Shown here in pieces: positions 1 through 7,897 of a stretch of 64,000 bases of DNA. The DNA comes from JAIVJM01 sp963816985 (GTDB lineage: Bacteria; Acidobacteriota; Blastocatellia; Pyrinomonadales; Pyrinomonadaceae), in the NCBI GenBank assembly GCA_963816985.1, contig CAWFMF010000004.1, positions 3,100,001-3,164,000 of the forward strand, given 5' to 3'. The notes beneath the pieces are model-generated. The model was not told the DNA's origin, did no database searches, and was given only the letters and a program-made list of their open reading frames with translations. The position numbers were made by a program, and so were the translations under genes. The stretch's first letter is position 1, and each line of letters begins with the position of its first letter.

Positions 1-1
1 C

Positions 2-643
2 CTCTCAATCGAGTTTAAAGAGACGGGTTACTTCGTCTATCGCATGTACAAGGCGGCCTTCGGCGACGCCGTGGGGCAGGCGACCGTCGGCGGCGTTTTG
101 ACGAACATCCCCGTCCCCGTCGTTCGTATCAACGAGTTCTTCCCGGACACGCAGCGCATCGGTCGGGGCGTCGTGGTCGGCGTCGGCAACTGGCCCGCGC
201 AGCTCGACGCGAACAAGCAGGCTTTCGCGCAGGAGTTCGTCATCCGCCCCGAATTCGTCGCGCGCTACCCGCCGGGGATGAGCCCGACGCAGTTCGTGGA
301 CGCCCTCAACGCGAACGCGGGGAACGTGCTCGACGCGGACGAACGCGCGCTGTTGATTAGCGAGCTGAACTCCAATAACAACAACACGGGTCGTGCCTCT
401 GTGCTCCGCAAAGTCGCCGAGGATGTAGACCTCTTCAACGCCGAACTCAACAGGGCGTTCGTCCTGATGCAGTTCTTCGGCTACATGCGCCGCAACCCCA
501 ACGACCCGCCCGACACGAACCACAGCGGCTACAACTTCTGGCTCGGCAAGCTCAACGACAATGGTGGCAACTTCGTGCAGGCGCAGATGGTCGAAGCCTT
601 CATCACCTCCTTCGAGTACAGGGAACGCTTCGGCCCTCGCTAA
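2..643 (+). CDS. DUF4214-type domain protein, C-terminal part (5' truncated by window edge)
   Basis: The frame is open from base 2 with no stop upstream, so the start lies outside the window; the first internal Met is at 44. The visible ~213 residues resemble the helical DUF4214 domain at the C-terminus of large secreted Acidobacteriota proteins: an aromatic/Gly-rich stretch (FFGYMRRNPNDPP), then a YNFWLGKLNDNGGN-like segment and a closing F-x-Y-R-E-R-F-G-P motif. DUF4214 is often linked to extracellular or S-layer-type proteins, but its biochemical role is not established. The gene ends at TAA 641-643 and a strong hairpin terminator follows within 30 bases. The family assignment rests on pattern recognition only. 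Confidence 0.6.
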   Translation, partial: LSIEFKETGYFVYRMYKAAFGDAVGQATVGGVLTNIPVPVVRINEFFPDTQRIGRGVVVGVGNWPAQLDANKQAFAQEFVIRPEFVARYPPGMSPTQFVDALNANAGNVLDADERALLISELNSNNNNTGRASVLRKVAEDVDLFNAELNRAFVLMQFFGYMRRNPNDPPDTNHSGYNFWLGKLNDNGGNFVQAQMVEAFITSFEYRERFGPR

Positions 644-667
644 GAGGACGGTCAGCCGAGAAGCAAT

Positions 668-719
668 AAAAAGGAGAAGGCAGCCGGTCGTCGCTCGACC
701 CGGCTGCCTTCTCCTTTTT
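668..719. terminator. Intrinsic terminator, probably bidirectional
   Basis: A perfect 20-bp stem (668-687 with 700-719) encloses a 12-base loop. The arms begin with an A-run and end with a T-run, so it can work for the + strand DUF4214 gene and also for transcription arriving from the minus-strand protease. Confidence 0.85.
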
Positions 720-737
720 ATACCCGCGCCCCAATGT

Positions 738-783
738 AAGAGAGCGGGCCGTGTCGCCCCAAATCGACACCGCCCGCTCTCTT
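738..783. terminator. Hairpin between the convergent DUF4214 and S8 protease genes
   Basis: A 12-bp perfect stem (738-749 with 772-783) lies just past the 3' end of the minus-strand protease. It has no clear T-run, so it may be a processing or 3'-stabilising hairpin rather than a classical terminator. Confidence 0.45.
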
Positions 784-840
784 GTCCGTCTGACCGTTGC
801 GTCGGGTAGGTCGTCAGACGGGGGTTGTTTCCGGCGCTCT

Positions 841-951
841 TCAGAGGGCCGCGCGGTCGCTCATCAGGATGCCGTCCGACATCAGGATGCCGTCGCTCAT
901 GAGGATGCCGTCCGTCAGGATGATGCCGTCCGACATCAGGATGCCGTCATT
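841..951 (-). pseudogene. Out-of-frame continuation of the protease repeat tail
   Basis: Reading minus-strand from about 950 in the adjacent frame gives five further hexapeptides (GILMSD, GIILTD, GILMSD x3) and then DRAAL and a stop at 841-843. At 949-951 the + strand has ATT where other repeat copies have a single G, a net 2-base gain that throws the frame into the stop at 936. With one corrected indel the protease would be ~32 residues longer and end 58 bases before the hairpin at 738-783. Confidence 0.7.
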
Positions 952-3002
952 CTCATCAGAATCCCGTCCGACATCAAGATGCCGTCCGTGAGGATGATCC
1001 CGTCGCCGCCGACCTTCACCGCGTCCGACATCAGGATGCCGTCCGTCAGGATGATGCCGTCGCTCATCAAGATGCCGTCCGACATGAGGATGCCGTCGGT
1101 GAGGATGATGCCGTCCGACATCAGAATCCCATCACCCGTCAGGAGGCCGTCGCTCATCAGAATCCCGTCGGTGAGGATGATGCCGTCCGTCAGGATGATG
1201 CCGTCGCTCATCAGAATCCCGTCGCTCATCAGGATGCCGTCCGACATCAGGATGCCGCTGCCGAGGACGAAGCCGTCGGTGAGGATGATGCCGTCGCTCA
1301 TGAGGATGCCGTCGCTGAGCATGATGCCGTTCAGCAGCACGGGGTTGTTGTTGAAGAGGACGCCGGTCGAGTAGAGGACGCGGTTCGCAGCCGCGACCGT
1401 CTCGCCGCCGATCTTGAACGTGAGCTTAAGCGAGCCGAGCGTCATGCCTTTGCGGAGGATGGGGCTCTCGGCCTTGAGCTTGTCGGCGTTCGGGACGATG
1501 GCGCCCGCCATCTCGACCGCCGCCGCCGTGTTGACCTGACCCGCGCCCTGCTGGAGCACGCTCTGCGAGGCGTTGCCGAAGAGCGAGGCGGGGAGAGCGT
1601 TCGCCGTGCGGAGCAGGGATGCTTTCACGAGGACGGGGGTCAGGGACTTGTTGGCTTCGAGCATCAGGGCGATGGTGCCGCTGACGACCGGGGCCGAAAA
1701 CGAAGTGCCGTAGTAGGTGTAGTAGACGTTGGCGAGCGCGCCGTTGGTCGTTGACTGGACAACGCGGTCGGGGCGCTGCGCGGCGGTGTTGGGCTGCTCC
1801 TGCGACATCGCGGCGACGACGCCGCGGCCCGGCGCGACGAGGTCGGGCTTGGCGATCCCGTCAATGCGGGTCGGGCCTTTGGAGGAGAACTGCGCAATCG
1901 TGTCGTCGGAGCGCTTGATCGTCCCCTGCGAGTCGGTCGCGCCGACCGTGATCGCGTAAGGCGAGTTGCCGGGGCTGTTGATGCTCGCGTAGAGCGCGCG
2001 GTAGATGGGCGTCGTGCCGTCCGCCTTGTAGCCGACGATCTCTTCGGTGCGACCGTTGTTGCCCGCGCTCGCGACGACGACGATGCCGGACTGGACGGCG
2101 CGCGCGACGGCCTTGCACAGGGGGTCGGTGTGGAACGACTCGCGCACCGGGGTGCCGAGGCTCATGTTGATGACGCGGATGTTGTGGCGCTTGCGGTTGG
2201 CAATCGCCCAGTTGACCGCCGAGAGCACGCCGCTCGTCGAGCCCGTGCCGTCGTCGCCGAGCGCCTTGAGGTTGATGAGGTTGGCTTCCGGCGCGATGCC
2301 GGTCTGGTTCGCGTAGCCTTTGGAGGCCGCGCCGTTGCCGGCGGCGACGCCCGCGACGCCCGTCCCGTGACCGTCACGGTCGCCGTTCGCGCTGTCGCTC
2401 ATGAGGATGCCGTCCGACATCAGGATGCCGCTGCCCTGAATGTTGCCGGGGTTGGTGAAGTCAACGGAGGCGACGATGCGCGACTTGCCTTTGGCCGTCT
2501 GGAAGTCGGGGTGCGAGGCGCTGATGCCGCTGTCAATGATGGCGATGCCGACGCCCTTGCCCGTGAGGCCCGCGCCCTTGCTCTGTCCGGCCTGCACGAT
2601 GGCCGCGCCGGTCGTCTCGCGCGTCACGCTCATCTGCGCCGTCACTTGGCGGTCGGGGGAGATGTAGGTCACGTCCTCGCGCGCCGAGAGTTCCGAGAGG
2701 GCGCTGCGGGGCACGTCAACGGTCATCGCGTCGAGTTCGTCGAACTGGCCGCGCTTGGCTCCGCCCTTGCCCTTGACCGCGTTTTCCTGCGCGACCGAGG
2801 GGCGGCCCTTGGTCTGGACGATGACGCGCACCATGTCTTTGGCGCTCGACGTGGAAGTGAATTCCGGCGCGAGCTTCGACTGGCGCTTCTCGTTCTTCGC
2901 GGAGTTCTGCTTGGGGGCCGGAGCGGCGTTGGCCGTCAGGGGGGCGACGGTGGCGCTCAGGAGGCTGATGAGGATTAAGCTGGCTGTGATTTGACGCAAC
3001 AT
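936..3002 (-). CDS. Secreted subtilisin-like S8 serine protease with hexapeptide-repeat tail
   Basis: Start chosen at ATG 3002-3000: an AAGGGA ribosome-binding site lies ~9 bases upstream and the protein then begins with a clean signal peptide (MLRQITASLILISLLS, cleavage near TANA-AP). Upstream in-frame Mets exist at 3020 and 3080. An inhibitor_I9-like prodomain is followed by the S8 catalytic domain with all three signatures: Asp157 (IIDSGIS), His212 (DGHGTG) and Ser434 (GTSFSAP). The C-terminal ~120 residues are about 20 tandem hexapeptides alternating GILMSD and GIILTD. A two-unit copy, GSGILMSDGILMSD, is also inserted just before the catalytic His motif. Five more units are encoded downstream in a shifted frame (841-950), so the stop at 936 is probably not the ancestral one. 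Likely exported; the tail could be a beta-solenoid or surface anchor (inference). Confidence 0.85.
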   Translation of the reverse strand: MLRQITASLILISLLSATVAPLTANAAPAPKQNSAKNEKRQSKLAPEFTSTSSAKDMVRVIVQTKGRPSVAQENAVKGKGGAKRGQFDELDAMTVDVPRSALSELSAREDVTYISPDRQVTAQMSVTRETTGAAIVQAGQSKGAGLTGKGVGIAIIDSGISASHPDFQTAKGKSRIVASVDFTNPGNIQGSGILMSDGILMSDSANGDRDGHGTGVAGVAAGNGAASKGYANQTGIAPEANLINLKALGDDGTGSTSGVLSAVNWAIANRKRHNIRVINMSLGTPVRESFHTDPLCKAVARAVQSGIVVVASAGNNGRTEEIVGYKADGTTPIYRALYASINSPGNSPYAITVGATDSQGTIKRSDDTIAQFSSKGPTRIDGIAKPDLVAPGRGVVAAMSQEQPNTAAQRPDRVVQSTTNGALANVYYTYYGTSFSAPVVSGTIALMLEANKSLTPVLVKASLLRTANALPASLFGNASQSVLQQGAGQVNTAAAVEMAGAIVPNADKLKAESPILRKGMTLGSLKLTFKIGGETVAAANRVLYSTGVLFNNNPVLLNGIMLSDGILMSDGIILTDGFVLGSGILMSDGILMSDGILMSDGIILTDGIILTDGILMSDGLLTGDGILMSDGIILTDGILMSDGILMSDGIILTDGILMSDAVKVGGDGIILTDGILMSDGILMRMTAS

Positions 3003-3600
3003 TTTAAGTAGTCCCTTCATTTTTGCTTCTGCTGTTGACGCCTGCCCGCGTCTGTCGAGGGAAGCGAAGCAAGTTTTCAATTTCCGGGATCGCTGACAGG
3101 TTCCGCGCCTGATAGTGAGGTGAACTTTCAGGCTTAAGAGTTCAAGGCCGCTTCACTCTTATCGAAACCATGTCAACGATCTGTCCTCCTCTATTTCAAT
3201 ACTTATGCCACAAAACCCCCCGCCGCAAGGGAACCGAAATAACCCGTAAACCATAGAACCTGCAACACTTCGCCCGCCACCCCACACACCCCGAAAAAGG
3301 GCGCACCAAACCCCCAAAATGGATACCGCGTATCCACATTTGCAACAAAAATGGCACAACTACAACTTTCGCTAGGGAATTCGCGGAAATGTGCAGGTGG
3401 TTACGAAGTATCCACTGTATACCGCGTAACCACTCCCATTTTTCCGCCAGGAGCCGATTTTTGAGCCAAGCCATAAACTGGCGTGAGGTGTAGAAGGTAA
3501 GCCGTGTGCGCGGTTTAGAGCGTTCGTCCGCGCGCTCTCAAACCGGCTTTTCAGTGATGCAAGAGACAATTCACCGTTGCCGCGCCGAGTCGAGGAACAG
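3003..3600. other. Intergenic region upstream of the S8 protease
   Basis: No supportable gene. The stretch is clearly more AT-rich than its neighbours. It holds short dyads; the clearest is GTGGTTACG (3397-3405) facing CGTAACCAC (3425-3433). Related GTATCC/GGATAC words recur around 3317-3335. Short frames on both strands lack family features or ribosome-binding sites. Confidence 0.5.
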
Positions 3601-3850
3601 CGGCCAAGTTTTGACGCCTGCAAACTCAAATTTCGAGCCTGCAAACTCAAATTTCGCACCTGTAATCCTGAATTTGATGGCTGTAATGTGAGGTTTGGCA
3701 TCTGCAATGTCGGATTGCACACCTGCAATGCTAATTTTCACACTCGCCATCGAGGATTTCGCACTTGCAATGCTGTATTTGTCAGTCGCAGAGTCGAATT
3801 CCGAGGCCGCAATGTGAAGTTTGACGGGCGCGGTGTGGAATCTTCGTCCG
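3600..3850. repeat. Degenerate 21-bp tandem repeat array (heptad in translation)
   Basis: About a dozen imperfect 21-bp units, each built around a CTGCAA or CTGTAA word followed by an AATTT-type word. Both strands stay largely open: the + frame reads as xCNxxFx heptads, the minus frame as TLQxxNL heptads, but with interruptions and no ribosome-binding site. The period is three times 7 bp, like the 7-bp word arrays elsewhere in the window. I treat it as a DNA repeat, not a gene. Confidence 0.65.
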
Positions 3851-3873
3851 GCAATGCCGTCTCTGTGGCTTGC

Positions 3874-4152
3874 TCAGGAGTGTTTCGGTTTGGCGGGGAG
3901 TTTCGCGGGGAGATCAAGTTCGTCGTTCGCAAGTACGTCGAGACAGACGCCCGCCACTTGCGCGTACTTCAAGAGGATGGGGAGGGGCGGCTCTCGTTCG
4001 CCCGATTCGTAGCCGGAAACATTGCTCTGGTAAAGGTAGTCCTCAAGTTCCAAGTGCTTGATAAGCTCATTCTGCGACAGGCCCAACGCCTCGCGGATGG
4101 CGCGTAGCTTTTCGGCGAGGCGCGCAGACCTCAGACGTGCAGCCCTCCCCAT
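3874..4152 (-). CDS. XRE-family helix-turn-helix transcriptional regulator
   Basis: A 92-residue protein. Start set at ATG 4152-4150 because AGGAGG sits 9 bases upstream; an in-frame Met at 4194 has no comparable site. Residues ~12-70 form a Cro/cI-type HTH: LREALGLSQNELIKHL-like helices, then SNVSGYESGEREPPLPILLKYA, the usual recognition-helix and E-x-G-x-R-x-P pattern. The tail (LPAKLPAKPKHS) is probably disordered. It is divergent from the DUF3800 gene at 4721, with a 568-bp gap holding symmetric repeats that could be operators. Likely a small DNA-binding repressor; targets unknown. Local base composition is less GC-rich than the flanking genes, which fits acquisition by transfer. Confidence 0.85.
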   Translation of the reverse strand: MGRAARLRSARLAEKLRAIREALGLSQNELIKHLELEDYLYQSNVSGYESGEREPPLPILLKYAQVAGVCLDVLANDELDLPAKLPAKPKHS

Positions 4153-4720
4153 TAGAAGCCGCCTCCTAATGAAAAAGACTTGCCCGTAATCCAAAATAGG
4201 ATTACAATGCTCTCGCGTAACTGATTCGCCGTGAGTATGAACCTCTCATGCTCAACGGCGATGCTCACGACTCGGTTTTTGAGGCTGAGGTTGAGCTACG
4301 CATCCGACCCGCTGACTTGTTTTCAAAGAAAAGAACGCGCGAAGCATATCACAATGAGCCTCACGTTAAAGGGCATATTAGTGTGTGATTAAAGACAGGG
4401 GCGCGGGAAGGTGACGCGCTTCTGAGCACGCCCGCTGTCGTCGGGCGGCGGGCTGTGCCGGGGGGCCGTGCGTGCGTCGGGGGCGACGTGCGCGCGGCCT
4501 CGCCGTGTCTGCCGTGGCGGGAATTTTTGGGCAAGCCGGATAATTAATGGGCAAGAGTCCATTTTTAGGCAAAGCCACTGATTTAGCCTTGCCCGAAAAG
4601 GGCTCGCTGCCCGATAAGTCAGGCGTCTGCCCGAAAAGTCGGACGGATAAACCATATAATGCTTTCGAGCATTTATGGCGAACTTGCTTTCTCACCTCTG
4701 AGGAACCGGAGAAGCGGCTT
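4153..4720. other. Divergent intergenic region between XRE regulator and DUF3800 gene
   Basis: 568 bases with no convincing gene. The part up to 4380 is featureless and 4380-4520 is GC-rich. 4528-4640 carries the symmetric repeat set described separately. An in-frame Met at 4547 could extend the DUF3800 protein, but the extension would be encoded by those repeats and has no good ribosome-binding site. Confidence 0.5.
4528..4640. repeat. Dyad-symmetric set of six GGGCAAG/TTGCCCGA words
   Basis: Three left-facing copies (TGGGCAAG at 4528, TGGGCAAG at 4548, TAGGCAAA at 4566) are followed by three inverted copies (TGCCCG at 4590, 4608 and 4628). The spacings are 20 and 18 on the left and 18 and 20 on the right, a mirror-like layout ~100 bases upstream of the DUF3800 start. 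It could be an operator array or folded leader RNA. Confidence 0.5.
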
Positions 4721-5596
4721 ATGGCGATGTTCACATTTTATGGCGACGAGAGTCACGGCAGCATTGATGCTTATGTCGTGGCCGGTTACATAGCAACAGT
4801 CGGACAGTGGACGGAGCTTACGCGCGAGTGGCGGGAACTAGGGGCGCGTGAAGGCTTCTCCATCATGCACAAGAGACTGTTAGAGCACAACATCAAAGAT
4901 ACTGAGTTCGAATGGCCGGACTTAACGCGGGAAGAAAAACAGGAGAAGAAGAAGCGAATTAACAATGCGGCTTGCAAAATAATCCTGCGCCGCGTGACTG
5001 CGGGCTTCTGCGCGGCGGTCACAAAGTCTGTCTGGGATGAGGTAGTAATTAACAGTAGGTGGGCAGAGAAGTTGGGTAAGAGCTTCTACGCTGCGGGTGT
5101 CTATTCATGCATGAACTTAGTAGCCGGATGGATGGAAGACCGCCACCACACTGTAACGCCTGTCGAGGGCATACGCTATATCTTCGAGGATGGCGCGCAT
5201 GGAGGTAAGGAGGCTCGGAAGCTACTCCAAACTCTCAAGGATGAACCGCATAGCCGCGAGCATTTCAAGATGCAAGGCTTCGACTTCGAGGACAAGTACC
5301 ATCCTGATTACGTTCCATTGCAGGCAGCGGACTTTTTTGCCTACGAATCATATCGGCAACTTGATAACAGAGTCATAGAAGGCATCAAGCGCGACAAACG
5401 CGGGAAGCTATTTGAACCTCGTGGCGCTCTTAAATGTCTTCTACAACAGGATGACCCGCGTTATGCAGATATTGCGGGGCCACACCCTGATAGAGCACCT
5501 ACCCCTCACTTCGGTCTGTTCCTTGATGAGCCGAAAATCAAGGGATTGTTTTCAGACTTAGAGGAGAAATTCCCACTTATTGAGGGCGAGGATTAA
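4721..5596 (+). CDS. DUF3800 domain-containing protein
   Basis: A 291-residue protein from ATG 4721, with GGAGAAG six bases upstream. It begins MAMFTFYGDESHG, the DESG-like first signature of DUF3800, and closes with PLQAADFFAYESYR, the conserved QxADxxAY signature. The family has an RNase H-like fold with acidic residues that may bind metal; its activity is unproven and it is frequent on mobile and defence-associated DNA. Codon use is visibly less GC-biased than in neighbouring genes, so recent transfer is likely. A divergent XRE regulator sits on the other side of the repeat-bearing gap. It could be a nuclease-like accessory or defence gene; no partner enzyme is visible. Confidence 0.8.
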   Translation: MAMFTFYGDESHGSIDAYVVAGYIATVGQWTELTREWRELGAREGFSIMHKRLLEHNIKDTEFEWPDLTREEKQEKKKRINNAACKIILRRVTAGFCAAVTKSVWDEVVINSRWAEKLGKSFYAAGVYSCMNLVAGWMEDRHHTVTPVEGIRYIFEDGAHGGKEARKLLQTLKDEPHSREHFKMQGFDFEDKYHPDYVPLQAADFFAYESYRQLDNRVIEGIKRDKRGKLFEPRGALKCLLQQDDPRYADIAGPHPDRAPTPHFGLFLDEPKIKGLFSDLEEKFPLIEGED

Positions 5597-5692
5597 ACCC
5601 CGCCCCGCTCATTCTTCATCCGTCCAGAACGCCGGTTCTATACCTATTTCGTAGAGTGCTTCGTTAATCTGTAACTTGCTAAGGAGTTTGGA

Positions 5693-5839
5693 TTAGCGGC
5701 GGCGGATTTTGGGGGGGAGGGGGTGTTCGTGGCTGCGTTCGAGTTCTTTGTTGGAGAGGAAGTCTCGACGGACGATGAGGGTCACAAGGAGCGCGGCGAC
5801 AAACATACCGATGACGAAGACGAGCGTAAGAGTCTCCAC
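5693..5839 (-). CDS. Small single-pass membrane protein (48 aa)
   Basis: A short minus-strand frame from GTG 5839-5837 to TAA 5695-5693. It reads VETLTLVFVIGMFVAALLV..., one hydrophobic helix of ~20 residues, then RRDFLSNKELERSHEH and a Pro/Arg/Lys tail (PLPPKIRRR). N-out helix, basic cytoplasmic tail and no internal stop are typical of real small membrane proteins. Against it: the start is GTG and the nearest purine-rich site (GGAAAGG) is ~13 bases upstream. It lies just downstream of the sigma-54 regulator on the same strand, 210 bases away. Function unknown. Confidence 0.45.
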   Translation of the reverse strand: METLTLVFVIGMFVAALLVTLIVRRDFLSNKELERSHEHPLPPKIRRR

Positions 5840-6049
5840 AGGGGTTCTTGAACCTTTCCTTGCGCGGAGCCGCGAGGTGTACGTTGTTTTTGAAGAGCCT
5901 GTCCCTGCGAGGTGCGAACGGGCCGTATTATCGCAAAAAAATCTACGAAATGCTCGACATAAATTCCGACCGGGCGCGTCGCCTCGGCGGGTGCGTGAGA
6001 GGAATGAGGGAGGGAACTTTTTTGGCCGTCGCGTCCGGCGGTCGCGGGT

Positions 6050-7897
6050 TCAGGCGCTGGCGCTCAGGTCGTGGCGTCCGAGTTTGAGGTAGAGGCCGCG
6101 GCGCGTGAGGCCGAGTTCGCGGGCGGCGCGCGAGATGTTGCCGTTGTGCTTGCGCAGCGCCTCGGCGATCATGCGGCGTTCGAGTTCGGCCATCGCGTCG
6201 GCGAGCGTGAGCCCTTGCGCGAGCGCGTCGTCGGCGGCTGAGGCCGCTCCCGCGTTGATGTGCGTGACCGATGCCTGGCCCGACGAGTTGGTGGCGGCGA
6301 TGCGCTTGAGTTCGGGCGAGAGGTGTTCGGGCGTGAGCACCGTGCCGTCCTCGGCGCGCGCGACGATGCGCTGGATTTCGTTGCAGAGCTGGCGGACGTT
6401 GCCCGGCCAGTCGCAGACCATCAGGAGGTCTAAGGCCTGCGGCGTAATCTGGATGTCGCGCCGCCCGAACTTGTCCGAGTAGTGGTTGATGTAGTAGTTG
6501 ACGATGGTCGGGACTTCGGAGCGTCGCTCGCGCAGGGGCGGCACGCGCAGGCGGATGACGTTGAGGCGGTAGTAGAGGTCTTCGCGGAAACGTCCGTCGG
6601 CGACCATCGCTTCGAGGTCGGTGTTCGTCGCCGCGATGATCCGCACGTCAACCTTCTGCGGTCGCTGCTCGCCGAGCGGCTGAATCTCACCCTCCTGCAA
6701 AAACCTCAAGAGCTTCGGCTGCACGTCGAGGGGCAAGTCGCCTATCTCGTCGAGGAAGAGCGTGCCGCCCGCCGCCGAGCGGATGACGCCCGGCGAGTCG
6801 TTGACCGCGCCGGTGAACGCGCCCCTCCGGTAGCCGAAGAGGTAGCCTTCGGAAAGCTCTTTGGGGACGGCGGTGCAGTTGAAGGGGATGAAGACCTTGT
6901 TGCGCCGCGAGGAGATGGCGTGGATGGCGCGCGCGACCAGCTCCTTGCCCGTGCCGCTCTCGCCGGTGACGAGGACGGTCACGTCGGACGAGCGTATCTT
7001 GTGCACCTCGTCCACGAGGCGCGTCATGGCGGGGCTCGAATGGATGAAGCCGGGCATCAGAGACGTGCCCGCCAGAGAGTCCTGCGCCTGCGTGCCGCCG
7101 CCGGTGCGCGCGCGCGTCCGCAGCGCGCAGACATCCATGCCGAGCTCGACGACGCGCAGGAGAGGTTCGAGCGGCGTGTTGCCGGGCAGTGTGCTCTGCG
7201 CGCGCGGCGAGATGAGGACGGTCGCGGGCGGCGCGTTGGTCGAACGCAGCAAGATTAACTGCGCGTCCTGCGAGGCGGCGAAAGCCTCGCGCTCCTCGTC
7301 CGTCTTCGACTGTTCGAGCCCGTTGGCCATGCGCGCGCACTCCTCGTTCGTGCAGCCATGCGCGACGACGATTTTGGTGTGGCCGTCTTCGCCCGCCTCG
7401 GCGACGAGGACGCGCTCCGCGCGCGTCTCCTGATGGATGACGGCGGCCAGCTCGCGCAGCAGAAGCTCGCGCGAGGCGACGGCCTCGGCCAGTCGCAAGG
7501 TCAGGAGCTGCGCGGGCGCGGGCGGCTCGGCCTGCACCTCGGCGGGCGTGCCCTCTTCAAGCTCGGCGAGCGCGGCTTCGGCGCGTTGGATGTCGAGGCG
7601 CGCGCCCAACTCGCGGAAGGTGTGGACGGCCAGACCCAGGTGCTCGGCGGCGCGTTCGGGGTGCGCCGGGGCGTTGGCGCGACCGAGCCAGAAGTGCGCG
7701 CGCGCGGAGCGGTAGCGGTCGCCGAGCATCTCCGAGATGGAGAGGCAGCGACCGAAGTGGTAGGCGGCGAGCGACGCGTCGCCCTGCGCGATGGCGAGCT
7801 GGCCGTAGAGCCTCTGCGTCTCGCCCGCGACGGCGATGTCGGTGGCCGAGTCCGAAGTCTCTTCGGAAATCTTTTGCAGGATGGTCGTCGCACTCGC
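6050..7897 (-). CDS. Sigma-54-dependent transcriptional regulator, C-terminal part (AAA+ and Fis HTH), downstream of a frameshift
   Basis: The second half of a gene that starts at 9281. In this frame TPR-like helices resume near 7897 (ATTILQKISEE), followed by a GAF-like region. The sigma-54 interaction AAA+ domain has Walker A GESGTGKE, the intact GAFTGA loop that contacts sigma-54, Walker B GGTLFLDEIGD, and an R-finger region (FREDLYYRLNV, RLRVPPLRER). A C-terminal Fis-type HTH follows (ISRAARELGLTRRGLYLKL). It should activate RpoN promoters by ATP hydrolysis. There is no receiver domain, so sensing is probably through the TPR/GAF part. The apparent ORF upstream of 7897 is out-of-frame sequence. 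If the frameshift is real the protein has no start; if it is an error, the gene is intact at ~1070 residues. Confidence 0.85.
   Translation of the reverse strand, partial: ASATTILQKISEETSDSATDIAVAGETQRLYGQLAIAQGDASLAAYHFGRCLSISEMLGDRYRSARAHFWLGRANAPAHPERAAEHLGLAVHTFRELGARLDIQRAEAALAELEEGTPAEVQAEPPAPAQLLTLRLAEAVASRELLLRELAAVIHQETRAERVLVAEAGEDGHTKIVVAHGCTNEECARMANGLEQSKTDEEREAFAASQDAQLILLRSTNAPPATVLISPRAQSTLPGNTPLEPLLRVVELGMDVCALRTRARTGGGTQAQDSLAGTSLMPGFIHSSPAMTRLVDEVHKIRSSDVTVLVTGESGTGKELVARAIHAISSRRNKVFIPFNCTAVPKELSEGYLFGYRRGAFTGAVNDSPGVIRSAAGGTLFLDEIGDLPLDVQPKLLRFLQEGEIQPLGEQRPQKVDVRIIAATNTDLEAMVADGRFREDLYYRLNVIRLRVPPLRERRSEVPTIVNYYINHYSDKFGRRDIQITPQALDLLMVCDWPGNVRQLCNEIQRIVARAEDGTVLTPEHLSPELKRIAATNSSGQASVTHINAGAASAADDALAQGLTLADAMAELERRMIAEALRKHNGNISRAARELGLTRRGLYLKLGRHDLSASA

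Noticed and set aside
3372..3932. Minus-strand frames with TLQxxNL heptads that look like a leucine-rich small protein
   Set aside because: Two fragments broken by a stop, no ribosome-binding site, and the opposite strand is equally open with its own heptads; better explained as a 21-bp DNA repeat.
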